This document shows positions 16,326-25,726 of a stretch of 59,437 nucleotides of DNA, one piece after another. Below the pieces are notes generated by a model that was not told the DNA's origin, did no database searches, and worked only from the letters and a program-made list of their open reading frames with translations. A program made the translations under genes and the position numbers. Within the stretch, counting starts at the first letter, position 1; each line of letters opens with the position of its first letter. The stretch is from Chryseobacterium gleum. GTDB lineage: Bacteria > Bacteroidota > Bacteroidia > Flavobacteriales_D > Crocinitomicaceae. The stretch is from the NCBI GenBank assembly GCA_945902775.1, contig CAMDMY010000006.1, forward strand, positions 1 through 59,437, in the 5' to 3' direction.

Positions 16326-16772
16326 ATGAATAAAGAAAACGTACATAGAGCAATTTTAGAGAATTTAAACGAACGTATTAAAAGTTTAAATTCAATTTTA
16401 AAGGATACTTTTCATGCGACTGCTGAAGACTCTAAAAGTTCAGCTGGAGACAAACACGAAACAGGTGTTGCAATGGCGCAATTAGAACAAGAAAAATTGA
16501 CCAAACAAATCAATGAATTTCTATTATTGAAAGAAGCACTTTTGAAAATTAATCCATCTAAAGTTCATACTAAAATTGAAGTTGGAAGTTTGGTAGAAAC
16601 AAATAACGGTTGGTATTATTTTTCAGTTGGATTAGGAGCTGTAAAAATGAATGAAACGACTATTTTCGCAATGAATCCACTCGCTCCTATTGGCACTTTA
16701 TTAAATGGAAAAATGAAAGGAGAACAAGTTGCATTTAATGGAAAAACTACTAAAATTTTGAATGTGCTGTAA
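16326..16772 (+). CDS. GreA/GreB C-terminal-domain-like transcription factor
   Basis: The 148-residue protein has an N-terminal helical region (residues ~1-75, rich in Glu/Leu) with the acidic block SKSSAGDKHETGVAMAQLEQ, where Gre factors carry metal-binding acidic residues, and an FKBP-like C-terminal domain ending PLAPIGTLLNGKMKGEQVAFNGK, matching the GreA/B end (SPxGxALLGKxxGDEV). It may act on stalled RNA polymerase. In some genomes such proteins are mislabelled as acyl-carrier synthases. The ATG at 16326 is chosen because the one at 16311 sits inside a hairpin. Its 3' end overlaps the convergent gene by 23 bp. Confidence 0.65.
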   Translation: MNKENVHRAILENLNERIKSLNSILKDTFHATAEDSKSSAGDKHETGVAMAQLEQEKLTKQINEFLLLKEALLKINPSKVHTKIEVGSLVETNNGWYYFSVGLGAVKMNETTIFAMNPLAPIGTLLNGKMKGEQVAFNGKTTKILNVL

Positions 16773-17826
16773 AGTCTTCTTGATAATTACACATTATCTC
16801 TTCTAACTCACTCTGATTTTTAATTTTACCTAATTTTAAAATCATCAAATTCAAATCATTGCATTCATTTTGAATTAATTTTTCTTCTTCGTGAATTAAT
16901 TCAATCGCTTGAGCTTCTTCATATTCCAAATAGGTAGAAATTTCTTTAAATCGAGGGTCTTTTATAAGTGACTTCTTCGTTTGTTCTAACTCAAGTATTC
17001 GCTCTTTTAAAATCACTAAATAATTATTCAACTTTTCAATCGATAATTCTTCTATTTGTTCGTTGGTTTTTATTACCCATTCCATTTCTAAACGAAGCAA
17101 TGTCTCCAAATCTTTTGCTTCATAGGCTGAAGTCACCATTTTCATCAATTCTTCTTTCTCTTTTTTCAACCCTTCATCCAATTCTGTATCGGGATGTAAA
17201 GTTTTCGTTAACGAAATGTATATACTTCGAATGTTTTTTGTTTGAATTAATTCCTCAATTTTTTGACGCTCTTCTTTGTCCTTTTGACGTTTTGATTTCT
17301 TTGAAGTATCAGTCCCAAAAAAACCTTCTTGTATTTTGGATTGAAATTCAGAAAAACGATGTTCATCCTCATATTGGACACTTTTGCTGAAAAGAGAATC
17401 AACATAATAAGAAACATTTTGTTGCTCCTTTTTTTTCTTTATTCTTAGATATTCTTGATAGGTAATATCTGACAATTCATCAAATACATTTTCTATTTCT
17501 TGCGTGACTTCGAGATAGTCAAAAACAGTTTCAAATAATTCAAGTATAAGAGATGTCAGATTGAATTTAAGTTGATTAGAAAGTTGAAAACGATTCAATG
17601 AATCAGCTAATTCCAAAATCAATTGATAGGTAATTTCAGCTAATTTTAATTTTTGAGGAAACAATAAGTCATCATAGATTTGAATTAATTTATGACATTT
17701 TATTTCGTCATTTTTAATCGTTTCTTCTAATTTCCGAACTTTATCAGTCAGTCGAATAAAGGCAGTTTTATTTTTAGCAAAATTAGCTTTATCCCTTGAA
17801 ACAATTCGTACTACTTGACGTTCCAA
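16750..17826 (-). CDS. J-domain-containing protein
   Basis: The 358-residue protein is mostly helical and charged. Near the middle lies a J-domain-like segment, IRSIYISLTKTLHPDTELDEG (~200-220) with the HPD tripeptide, followed by a helix with AYEAKDLETLLRLEMEW. J-domains recruit DnaK. The remaining helices look like coiled coil (RILELEQTKKSLI). It starts 2 bp after bshB1 on the same strand, so the two are one operon. Its 3' end overlaps the convergent Gre-like gene. Its client is not known. Confidence 0.7.
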   Translation of the reverse strand: MERQVVRIVSRDKANFAKNKTAFIRLTDKVRKLEETIKNDEIKCHKLIQIYDDLLFPQKLKLAEITYQLILELADSLNRFQLSNQLKFNLTSLILELFETVFDYLEVTQEIENVFDELSDITYQEYLRIKKKKEQQNVSYYVDSLFSKSVQYEDEHRFSEFQSKIQEGFFGTDTSKKSKRQKDKEERQKIEELIQTKNIRSIYISLTKTLHPDTELDEGLKKEKEELMKMVTSAYEAKDLETLLRLEMEWVIKTNEQIEELSIEKLNNYLVILKERILELEQTKKSLIKDPRFKEISTYLEYEEAQAIELIHEEEKLIQNECNDLNLMILKLGKIKNQSELEEIMCNYQEDFTAHSKF

Positions 17827-17828
17827 AA

Positions 17829-18545
17829 TTATTTCAAATCAAACAAACTGTCTACCCCTACTGTTCTTTCTACGGTAAATCCTTCTGCATATCGAACACC
17901 TAATTGTCGACCGAATTCACTCATTCTTCCTTTTAAAAATTCGATAAAATCTTCTCCTGATATTGGAGTTTTCGGTTCACTTGAATTTGGATCGTAAAAT
18001 TGTGATTTAAAAGCCATTACAGCTTTCATTTTTTGATCAAAAAACTCTGTCATATCAACAACAAAATCAGGTTTAATGTAGCGATCTTGTATATAATGAT
18101 AAAGTACTTTTGGTCGGTGAGCTTCTTGATTCACTCCTTCCCAAGTCGTTTCCACTTTTCTTAATCCTGCTAAAAAACAAGCATCTGAAACCAATTTCGC
18201 TGCTCTTCCGTGGTCTGGATGACGATCTTCTATTGAATTTGCTAATACAATCTCTGGCTTAAATCGACGAATTTGTTCTACTATTTTTAATTTATTTTCT
18301 TCTGAAATTTCAAAATACCCATCTGCCATTTGAAGGTTATGTCTTGCGCTCAATCCCATTATTTTAGCTGATTCCGCTGCTTCTTGGTGACGTAATTTAG
18401 CAGAACCTCTAGAACCTAACTCTCCTTCTGTTAAATCAATTATTCCAACTGTTTTACCTGACTTTATATGTTTTATCAAAGTACCTGCACACGATAATTC
18501 TATATCATCTGGATGTGCTGCAAAGGCTAGTATGTCTAATTTCAT
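17829..18545 (-). CDS. bshB1: bacillithiol biosynthesis deacetylase BshB1
   Basis: The 238-residue LmbE-fold enzyme starts MKLDILAFAAHPDDIELSCAGT, the zinc AHPDD motif at ~10-14. It has EGELGSRG, then NSIEDRHPDHGRAAKLV with the catalytic/zinc HPDH (~108-111), and ends with the family's GVRYAEGF and VDSLFDL block. It deacetylates GlcNAc-malate on the way to bacillithiol. No bshA or bshC is visible in the window. It lies 28 bp after ccsBA and 2 bp before the J-domain gene, so the three are co-transcribed. Confidence 0.92.
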   Translation of the reverse strand: MKLDILAFAAHPDDIELSCAGTLIKHIKSGKTVGIIDLTEGELGSRGSAKLRHQEAAESAKIMGLSARHNLQMADGYFEISEENKLKIVEQIRRFKPEIVLANSIEDRHPDHGRAAKLVSDACFLAGLRKVETTWEGVNQEAHRPKVLYHYIQDRYIKPDFVVDMTEFFDQKMKAVMAFKSQFYDPNSSEPKTPISGEDFIEFLKGRMSEFGRQLGVRYAEGFTVERTVGVDSLFDLK

Positions 18546-18573
18546 TGGATGAATTTTGTTTGTTTCATTTTAA

Positions 18574-21500
18574 TCACAAAGTTTCACTGTGTTTTATCAA
18601 TTTTGGATAAACTATTTTTTTTAATAATTCATACAAAAACAAACAACTGTTAAAAATCAATAAATAATATACAAAACTCATCTTCACTATAATATCCAAA
18701 ATATCACCTCCGAATAATAAGCCCCAACCTACAATTAAAAAAGGGATAATAACTACACGAATCAATAAATAATCAATTATAATTTTCGCCCAACTTTTCA
18801 TTTTTTGAGGAGAATTAAAACTATTATTTTTAAATAAGGCAAATTTTGATAGAAAAACAAATACAAAAATCGTGAAAATGATCTCTGATGGAACCGTTCC
18901 CAATCCATCACCTTGTGCGTATGAATGTAAACCTACCAAGTAGAAATTTACTCCGAAGAATGTAAATAATATAGCTGAATACCCCCAGAAACTTACCACG
19001 TTGAATGTGAATTTCCCAGCTACTCTAGGAATGTAACGTAAGTGTAAAATTACAGCATACACCAACACTGAAACTAATGCCCATACTTCTTTTGGATCCC
19101 AAGCCCAATATCTCCCCCACGATTCATTCGCCCAGATTCCTCCTAAAAATGTACCGATAGTCAACATAAATAAACCAACTGTTGTTGTCATTTCTGAAAC
19201 GTATGTTAATTCAGTAATGTTTAAGGTTACCACTTTACCATTATTCTCATTTCTAGTGACATATAGAATCAAGTTCAATAAAGATAAAATACACGCTAAT
19301 CCAAGGAATCCATAACTTCCTGTAATGATTGAAACGTGAATCATTAACCAATAGGATTTTAATACCGGCTGTATTGGTGTAATTTCTGGATCCATTAAAT
19401 TCATTTCTGAAACGAAAATCATTAAGGCTGCTAAAATGGCTGTACCCGCTAAAATAACTCGATTTTTACGTGCAAAAGCAAAACCTGCAATCATTGTAAC
19501 CCAAGCAATAAATATGATTGCTCCGTACCCATTCGACCAAGGTGCATGGTCAGTAATGAACCATCTGAAACCTAATCCTACTCCGTGATAAACGAACATA
19601 ATGATTAACAATCCTGTCATTATTTTTCCAATCATTGAAAAACGTTTCTCTGTTTTAGCTGAGGGAGTTACAAAGATTCGAATGAAGAAAATCACCAACA
19701 AAATAAAACCGATTGTGATATAAGAATACCACGTATTCTTGAAAATCGTCATTTTATTATAACTGATCTCTACTTTAATTTTTGCTTCTGATGGCGCGAC
19801 CTTTTCACCTGTTTTTCTTTGAAATCCTTTTAATTGAGCTAAAATATCATCTGCTTGACCGTATTGATTTTCTTTGGACGCTTTATCTAAAGTTGATAAA
19901 TATTTCAACGCGCTCATCGATGAAGTTGAATCTACTTTCATCAAATCCATACTCAACGGAACAAACCATTTCTGATTAGCATCCGATTTAACAGGAATAA
20001 TTTTCATATACTGCCAAGCAAAAATGGCCTGAACTACTTGAAATTTCTCTACCAATTTGATTATTTTCTTATCAAACTCATCTTTTTTAGCATCTGATTT
20101 TTTATGTGCGGCATCGTATTCTTTCATCCATTTGAATTCGCCTTGTTCTGTTGCTAATTCTTTGAAAGATGAAAATTCTCCTACCTGAAAACGATCTCTC
20201 AAATTGGAAGGAACTTGAATGATTTTCACATCCATCCAATGTTCTGGATACATGTGCATACTCATAATTGTTTGAACTGCATTCCACTCTTCAAACTTAT
20301 TATTTCTGTAGATTTTTCTCAATAATTGATCGCACGTTGTATGGAAAGGAACAATTCGACCATCAAAATCTTGTACTAATAAGGATTCTAAATTTTCAGC
20401 ATGCTCTTTCGACATTATTCTGAAAACAGGCTTCTCTTTCTTTTTAGATACTTGATGACTCGCGTGATTGTGTGCCTCGTGATTATGTTGACCGAAAGAA
20501 GTTGAAACACCACCAAAGGTTAATGCAATGATTATCAACAATGTCATTAATCCTTCTCTTCTTTCTCTTGTTTTCTTTAATTTTTCGTTCAATTCTTTGA
20601 ATCGACTATTTTTAGCAAACAATGACATCAACATACCAATCGACATTAATAAATATCCTAAATACGTAATATTCGTTCCCCACCAATCGTGGTTGACACT
20701 CAACCTTGTACCTTCTTCATTTTCAGGTGTACTAGGATTATCTAAATCATACGCTGATTGAAAAAAACGATATCCATTGTAATCCATTACATTGTTCATA
20801 AAAATGCGTTGATCGTGCTTGTGTTTATTTTTTTCATCTAAAACAGTTACCTCACTTGCGAATGAAGATGCTGTTTCAGAACCTGGATATTTGTCCAATT
20901 GAAAATCTTTACACGCAATTGAAAATGGGATTTCTATTTTAGAAGAACCATATTCCATTTCGTAAGTCAATCCTCCGAAATTAAAGGTCTCGTGTGTTGG
21001 AATCGCTCCCATTCCACCCTCTAACTCAACAATTTTAGTTTGATTTCCATCTGTGATTTTCACCACCAAAAAGTCAGAACCTACTTTTCTTTTTCCTGAA
21101 GACATTTTCATCATTTTAGCATGTTTCAAAACTTGTTTGAATACAAATTGCTGTCCATTAACTAAATACAAAGTCGTTGTTCTAAAAGGAACAATCGAAT
21201 CTACCGGAACGTGAACGTATAATTTTTCATCGATTGGTTTACCTGATTGACGTGCTTTTTGCATTTCAGACATCGGTAAAAATTTCAATGGAATTTTAGA
21301 TGTCATCATCATTTTACCATCTACAACAGAAATATGAATTCCAGGCATCGCATCTTTCTTATCGAATGACAAAGCCACTTCACCCACCATTAAAAATCCA
21401 TTTTCAGATAAATAATTCGATTTCATTCCATCTGTAATTATGTCTAATGCCATCGTTTTGATTGAATCATTAATTATTAATGTATCAATCATTTTCTTTT

Positions 21501-22008
21501 GAAAATCAACGTATTCAATCTTTACAGGTGTTTTATGTTTTGGGAAATTTACATCGATATCAAAATCGTTATTTGTAATTTCAGACATAAATAATTTACG
21601 ACTGTCAACGTATTGCATTTTTCCATCGTTCACCTTGAACCATAAATACGGATCAGAAGAATAAATGAAATTTGATTTTTCGCCTTCACGGATCATCATC
21701 AATCCATCAAAACTGACATATCTTGTTACCCAAGAACCTAATAAAATGATAATGAAAGAAAGATGAAATGCTAAAACAGATATTTTTTCACGTCGAAACA
21801 TTCTGTGCTCGATGATATTGGCTATTAATCCAATACCCATATATCCTAAAAGCACTTCAAACCAAAGTGCATTATAAATCAACAAACGAGCAGTTTGAAT
21901 GTCGTAGGCTGATTCGTAAAATGTTGCTGCTCCGATTGCTATAAGGAAAATTGTCATCCCTATTGTCATCATTCGCATAGAGAAGAATATTCTGAAAAAT
22001 TTATCCAT
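18574..22008 (-). CDS. cytochrome c biogenesis fusion protein CcsB-CcsA (ResB/ResC)
   Basis: The 1144-residue protein fuses ResB/CcsB to CcsA. The N-terminal part has several membrane helices, a large periplasmic domain and the YRFFQSAYD block (~410). A periplasmic His-rich stretch (HNHEAHNHASH, ~510-520) follows a mid-protein helix. The C-terminal half holds many helices and the haem-handling tryptophan-rich motif WGRYWAWDPKEVWAL (~990-1005). It carries haem across the inner membrane and ligates it to apocytochrome c. The ATG at 22008 is chosen; the further upstream frame lacks homologous-looking sequence. It heads the bshB1 operon. Confidence 0.92.
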   Translation of the reverse strand: MDKFFRIFFSMRMMTIGMTIFLIAIGAATFYESAYDIQTARLLIYNALWFEVLLGYMGIGLIANIIEHRMFRREKISVLAFHLSFIIILLGSWVTRYVSFDGLMMIREGEKSNFIYSSDPYLWFKVNDGKMQYVDSRKLFMSEITNNDFDIDVNFPKHKTPVKIEYVDFQKKMIDTLIINDSIKTMALDIITDGMKSNYLSENGFLMVGEVALSFDKKDAMPGIHISVVDGKMMMTSKIPLKFLPMSEMQKARQSGKPIDEKLYVHVPVDSIVPFRTTTLYLVNGQQFVFKQVLKHAKMMKMSSGKRKVGSDFLVVKITDGNQTKIVELEGGMGAIPTHETFNFGGLTYEMEYGSSKIEIPFSIACKDFQLDKYPGSETASSFASEVTVLDEKNKHKHDQRIFMNNVMDYNGYRFFQSAYDLDNPSTPENEEGTRLSVNHDWWGTNITYLGYLLMSIGMLMSLFAKNSRFKELNEKLKKTRERREGLMTLLIIIALTFGGVSTSFGQHNHEAHNHASHQVSKKKEKPVFRIMSKEHAENLESLLVQDFDGRIVPFHTTCDQLLRKIYRNNKFEEWNAVQTIMSMHMYPEHWMDVKIIQVPSNLRDRFQVGEFSSFKELATEQGEFKWMKEYDAAHKKSDAKKDEFDKKIIKLVEKFQVVQAIFAWQYMKIIPVKSDANQKWFVPLSMDLMKVDSTSSMSALKYLSTLDKASKENQYGQADDILAQLKGFQRKTGEKVAPSEAKIKVEISYNKMTIFKNTWYSYITIGFILLVIFFIRIFVTPSAKTEKRFSMIGKIMTGLLIIMFVYHGVGLGFRWFITDHAPWSNGYGAIIFIAWVTMIAGFAFARKNRVILAGTAILAALMIFVSEMNLMDPEITPIQPVLKSYWLMIHVSIITGSYGFLGLACILSLLNLILYVTRNENNGKVVTLNITELTYVSEMTTTVGLFMLTIGTFLGGIWANESWGRYWAWDPKEVWALVSVLVYAVILHLRYIPRVAGKFTFNVVSFWGYSAILFTFFGVNFYLVGLHSYAQGDGLGTVPSEIIFTIFVFVFLSKFALFKNNSFNSPQKMKSWAKIIIDYLLIRVVIIPFLIVGWGLLFGGDILDIIVKMSFVYYLLIFNSCLFLYELLKKIVYPKLIKHSETL

Positions 22009-22073
22009 TTTTAGTTCTGTAAATTCGGACGTAAAAATACGGATTGTGATTGGATTTTTAGGATGTATTGACA

Positions 22074-22104
22074 ATAAAAAAATCCGTAAATTGCTTTACG
22101 GATT
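22074..22104 (-). terminator. Rho-independent terminator downstream of purC
   Basis: The inverted repeat AATCCGTAAA-TTGC-TTTACGGATT (22081-22104) is followed, on the minus strand, by a run of T (complement of 22074-22080). It ends the purC transcript before ccsBA. Confidence 0.8.
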
Positions 22105-22132
22105 TTCATTATTTTTTTTAAACGTCTATTCT

Positions 22133-22206
22133 TTTAGACGCGACCAAAAAATATGGTTTAGACGCGATTCAAAATATAATAGATTTAGACGCGATGAATC
22201 GCGTCT
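22133..22206. repeat. GACGCGA repeat cluster with TGAA-apex palindrome
   Basis: Three direct copies of TTTAGACGCGA start at 22133, 22157 and 22184. The last continues into a perfect palindrome AGACGCGATGAATCGCGTCT (22187-22206). It lies between purC and its terminator. The apex TGAA matches the hairpins at 8685-8738. Confidence 0.75.
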
Positions 22207-22212
22207 CTAGTG

Positions 22213-23160
22213 TTACATTTTTTTCAAAAATTCCAATACATTATTTTCAATTCTTTTTGAAATATCTGTTGTATCTGCCTTTTCGAATTTTTTACCTGTG
22301 ATTTTTTCGTATAATTCGATGTATCTGTCTGTTACAATTCCTACAAATTCATCCGGCATTACGGGCATTGTTTGACCTTCTAATCCTTGAAAATGATTTT
22401 CAATCAACCATTGTCTCACAAATTCTTTTGACAATTGTTTTTGAACTTCTCCTTTTGCTTGTCTTTCTTCGTAACCTTCTGAGATGAAATAACGAGATGA
22501 ATCTGGTGTATGAATTTCGTCAATCAAAATAACTTCTCCATTTTTCAAACCGAACTCATATTTTGTATCTACTAAAATCAATCCCATTTTAGCGGCGATT
22601 TCAGTTCCTCTTTGAAATAATGCTCTTGTATATTTTTCCATTTGAACATAAATTTCTTCTGGAACAATATTTTGACCTAAAATTTCTTCTTTAGATGCAT
22701 CAATATCGTGACCTTCTTCTGCTTTAATTGCTGGCGTAATAATTGGCTCCGGAAATTTATCATTTTCTTTCATTCCTTCCGGCATCGCAACTCCACATAA
22801 CGTTCTAATTCCTTCTGAATATTGACGTGCTGAATGTCCTGCTAAATATCCACGAATTACCATCTCAACTCGAACTGGTTCACACGAATGTCCAATTGCA
22901 ACACTTGGGTCTGGCGTACCAATCAACCAATTTGGAACGATGTCTTTTGTAGCATCTAAAAACATAGTAGCTACTTGATTCAAAACCTGACCTTTATGAG
23001 GAATTCCTTTTGGTAAAATATGATCGAATGCAGAAATACGATCTGATGCAATCATTACCAAAATATCATTTTCTAATGTGTACACATCTCTCACTTTTCC
23101 GTGGTAAACTGCTTTTTGACCCGGGAAATTATAATTTGTTGTTGTTATTGAATTACTCAT
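22213..23160 (-). CDS. purC: phosphoribosylaminoimidazole-succinocarboxamide synthase (SAICAR synthetase)
   Basis: The 315-residue enzyme shows [30 protein letters not shown] (residues ~20-50), [17 protein letters not shown], and the C-terminal [27 protein letters not shown] block. It joins aspartate to CAIR in purine synthesis. Its length is that of the longer (non-E. coli) form common in Bacteroidota. No other pur genes are next to it. The 5' side (23161-23256) holds only AT-rich sequence and REP-like palindromes. Confidence 0.95.
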   Translation of the reverse strand: MSNSITTTNYNFPGQKAVYHGKVRDVYTLENDILVMIASDRISAFDHILPKGIPHKGQVLNQVATMFLDATKDIVPNWLIGTPDPSVAIGHSCEPVRVEMVIRGYLAGHSARQYSEGIRTLCGVAMPEGMKENDKFPEPIITPAIKAEEGHDIDASKEEILGQNIVPEEIYVQMEKYTRALFQRGTEIAAKMGLILVDTKYEFGLKNGEVILIDEIHTPDSSRYFISEGYEERQAKGEVQKQLSKEFVRQWLIENHFQGLEGQTMPVMPDEFVGIVTDRYIELYEKITGKKFEKADTTDISKRIENNVLEFLKKM

Positions 23161-23205
23161 ATATTTTTATAATTATATTTTTATTTTTCGTTTCGTATGG
23201 ACAGG

Positions 23206-23255
23206 CCACACAATTACGGACAAACCGCGCAAGTATGGACAGGTCGCGACCTGTC
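23206..23255. repeat. degenerate and intact copies of the GGACAGGTCGCGACC element
   Basis: Degenerate half-copies (TATGGACAGGCC, ACGGACAAACCGCGC) precede an intact palindrome GACAGGTCGCGACCTGTC at 23238-23255. The intact copy stops two bases before the phoH stop codon. Its core matches those at 10254 and 13250. Confidence 0.75.
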
Positions 23256-23256
23256 T

Positions 23257-24198
23257 CTACATTTCTGCCTTATCAAATGCATCAATTATTTTTTTAACCA
23301 AATTATGACGTAAAACATCGTTTTGATTTAATCTAACAATATTGATTCCTTCAACATCTTTTAACACATCTAATGCATAGGCTAAACCTGATTTTTGTTG
23401 TCTCGGTAAATCTACTTGAGACATATCGCCCGTGATTACAAATTTTGCTGTCATTCCCATTCGGGTTAAAAACATTTTCATTTGCATTGTTGTCGAATTT
23501 TGTGCTTCGTCTAAAATTACAAACGCTTTATCCAACGTTCTACCTCTCATAAAAGCCAACGGTGCAATTTCTATTACACCATATTCTATCATTTCTGCTA
23601 ATTTTTCTGGGGGTATCATATCTCGCAAAGCATCGTACAAAGGCATCATATACGGATCTAACTTTTCTTTTAAATCACCTGGTAAAAAACCTAAATTTTC
23701 ACCTGCCTCAACTGCTGGACGTGTTAATACAATACGTTTTACTTCTTTTGCTTTTAAAGCTCTAACAGCCAATGCAACAGCAGTATATGTCTTACCTGTA
23801 CCTGCTGGACCAACAGCAAAAACCATATCATTTTCATTTACCGCTTCAACTAATTTTCGTTGATTTTGAGTCCTAGCTTTTATTTTCGATCCACCATTTC
23901 CGTGAACTAACGTATCATTCGCAGCATTTGAAACCAATAATTCACCATCTTCCGCCATTAAAGCATTTACTTCATTTTCTGAAAGACTATTGTACTTTTG
24001 AAAAAATTGAATAACCAAATTAAACTTCTTCTCAAAAACAGAAGCTTCTTTTTCATCTCCAATAACACTGATAATATTGCCGCGCGCAACAATTTTCAGT
24101 TTTGGGAAAAAACTTTTAATCTGTTTCAGTTTAGAATTATTAATCCCAAACAGTTCCGCTGGATTTACTCCTTTAATTTCAATGCTTATTTCTTGCAC
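23257..24198 (-). CDS. PhoH family ATPase
   Basis: The 313-residue protein has Walker A GPAGTGKTYTAVALAVRALK (~126-145), VEAGENLGFLPGDLKEKLDPYMMPLYD, Walker B FVILDEAQNSTTMQMKMFLTRMG and TGDMSQVDLPR. PhoH is a predicted ATPase, linked in other bacteria to RNA metabolism. The GTG at 24198 is chosen because it starts the protein with the family-type N-terminus (VQEISIEIKGVNPAELFG); a TTG at 24249 would add 17 residues. A -7 box lies at 24271. It is divergent from the SAM hydrolase-like gene. Confidence 0.85.
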   Translation of the reverse strand: MQEISIEIKGVNPAELFGINNSKLKQIKSFFPKLKIVARGNIISVIGDEKEASVFEKKFNLVIQFFQKYNSLSENEVNALMAEDGELLVSNAANDTLVHGNGGSKIKARTQNQRKLVEAVNENDMVFAVGPAGTGKTYTAVALAVRALKAKEVKRIVLTRPAVEAGENLGFLPGDLKEKLDPYMMPLYDALRDMIPPEKLAEMIEYGVIEIAPLAFMRGRTLDKAFVILDEAQNSTTMQMKMFLTRMGMTAKFVITGDMSQVDLPRQQKSGLAYALDVLKDVEGINIVRLNQNDVLRHNLVKKIIDAFDKAEM

Positions 24199-24270
24199 TC
24201 TGTTCAATTTGTTTTTGAATAATAAGTCCTTGTTTCTCTGTAAATTCAAAACAGTTTCTTATTTTTGAGA

Positions 24271-24278
24271 CAAATTTA
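24271..24278 (-). promoter_or_regulatory. -7 promoter element for phoH
   Basis: On the minus strand TAAATTTG matches TAnnTTTG. It lies in the 24250-24317 divergent gap, about 73 bases before the chosen GTG. Confidence 0.5.
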
Positions 24279-24317
24279 GGAAATAATTCGTCATAACACT
24301 TCGAGAATAGTAAAGCG

Positions 24318-25175
24318 ATGCAAATAATTACGTTAACAACAGATATGGGACTTCAAGACTACTATGTAGCTTCTTTGAAAGGAACAATTTTAACGTTAAA
24401 TCCAGAAGCCACTATTGTTGATATTTCTCACTCGGTGAAACCTTTTAATATTTCAGAAGCTGCCTATTATATTTCGTCTTCTTTTAGAAATTTCCCTAAA
24501 GGAACTGTGCACGTGGTAGGTGTTGATGATGAGCCAATTGTAAATTTCGGCGGTTCTGATGGTTCTTTTCCATCGATTTTAAAATTTGAGGGACATTATT
24601 TCATTTCGAATGATAACGGATTTTTCGGAGCATTTTTAGGTGAAAATAAACCTGAAGAATTTTGGAGAATCGATGATGTTTTATCCAATCCTAAATTATT
24701 TCATTTCCCTACAAAAAGTATGTTTATCCCAATCGCTTGTAAATTAACAAAAGGAGAAGACATTTCTACGTTCGCAACACCCTTTCCGAGTTACAAAAAA
24801 GCATTTGTTCAGAATGCTGTTGTGGAAACGAATTTGATTAAAGGAAATGTCATTCATATTGATACTTATGGAAATTTAATTGTCAACGTTTCTAGAGAAT
24901 TATTTGATCGTTTTGGAAAAGATATTCCTTTCACCATTTATTTTAGAAAAAGAGATTATTACATCGATACCATTTCAAATTCTTACAACGAAGCTTCTGA
25001 AGGAGAAAGAGTTGCAATTTTTAATGAAAATGGATTATTAGAAATTGCGATTAATAGAGGCGCAAACGGAAGCGGTGGTGGAGCAGAAAAACTTTTTGGA
25101 GTCCATATTGGCGATGTTGTCAGAATTGAATTTACACCTAGAGGTTCGAAAGATACTTTAGAATCTTTATTTTAA
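24318..25175 (+). CDS. SAM hydroxide adenosyltransferase (DUF62 / chlorinase-fluorinase fold)
   Basis: The 285-residue protein begins MQIITLTTDMGLQDYYVASLKG, has ATIVDISHSVKPFN, GTVHVVGVDD, the ISNDNGFFGAF block and a C-terminal half with GNVIHIDTYGNLIVN. This is the SAM-cleaving family related to fluorinase. Family members of this housekeeping type use hydroxide rather than halide to split SAM to adenosine and methionine. Halogenase-specific loops cannot be confirmed by eye. The next gene starts 11 bp later. Confidence 0.87.
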   Translation: MQIITLTTDMGLQDYYVASLKGTILTLNPEATIVDISHSVKPFNISEAAYYISSSFRNFPKGTVHVVGVDDEPIVNFGGSDGSFPSILKFEGHYFISNDNGFFGAFLGENKPEEFWRIDDVLSNPKLFHFPTKSMFIPIACKLTKGEDISTFATPFPSYKKAFVQNAVVETNLIKGNVIHIDTYGNLIVNVSRELFDRFGKDIPFTIYFRKRDYYIDTISNSYNEASEGERVAIFNENGLLEIAINRGANGSGGGAEKLFGVHIGDVVRIEFTPRGSKDTLESLF

Positions 25176-25186
25176 AACTTTTTCAT

Positions 25187-25510
25187 ATGATAACACGAAT
25201 TGTTAAACTTCATTTTGAAGAAGATAAAATCACAGATTTCTTGAACTTTTTTGAAACGATAAAACACGAAGTAAATACATTCGAAGGTTGTTTAGGAATG
25301 AAATTATTACAAGATATTTCAAACCCAACTATCGTTATGACTTATAGTCATTGGGAAAATGAACAAGCGCTAGAAAATTACAGAATTTCAGAAACCTTTG
25401 GAACAATTTGGCCGAAGATTAAACCTTGGTTTGCAACAAAACCAGAAGCGTGGTCTGTAAATGCTGTTTTTGATGGTTTCTCTTTTAGACAGCAGATTTT
25501 TAAACTTTAA
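25187..25510 (+). CDS. antibiotic biosynthesis monooxygenase (ABM) domain protein
   Basis: The 107-residue single-domain protein has the ABM fold pattern: FEEDKITDFLNFFE, FEGCLGMKLLQDISNPTIVMTYSHWENEQALENYRISE. Such small dimeric ferredoxin-like proteins act as cofactor-free oxygenases or haem-related enzymes; the substrate here cannot be named. It lies 11 bp after the SAM hydrolase-like gene. The 216-bp gap after it (25511-25726) contains short AT-rich direct repeats (ATCTAATATCT) and the sucC promoter. Confidence 0.75.
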   Translation: MITRIVKLHFEEDKITDFLNFFETIKHEVNTFEGCLGMKLLQDISNPTIVMTYSHWENEQALENYRISETFGTIWPKIKPWFATKPEAWSVNAVFDGFSFRQQIFKL

Positions 25511-25698
25511 ACTTCTTGACTTTTAGACTGTCGATTTGAGGCAAGATAAGTATTCAAACTATTGGATTTTTCTGTTTTACTTTTATTTTTTACATAAAAT
25601 TCGAACGTATATAAAGTTAAGTCTAATATCTAATGTCTAAAAATCTAATATCTCAAAAAAAACACTATTAAAATCTTCTCTATCAAAAGAATTTGCTC

Positions 25699-25706
25699 TA
25701 TCTTTA
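25699..25706 (+). promoter_or_regulatory. -7-like promoter element for sucC
   Basis: TATCTTTA is one base from TAnnTTTG and lies 20 bases before the sucC ATG. Confidence 0.4.
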
Positions 25707-25726
25707 CGGCACTTAAAATTCAGAAT

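Noticed and set aside
24199-24249. TTG start 17 codons upstream for phoH
   Set aside because: The GTG at 24198 gives the N-terminus usual for the family; the extra residues show no conserved pattern. Both remain possible.
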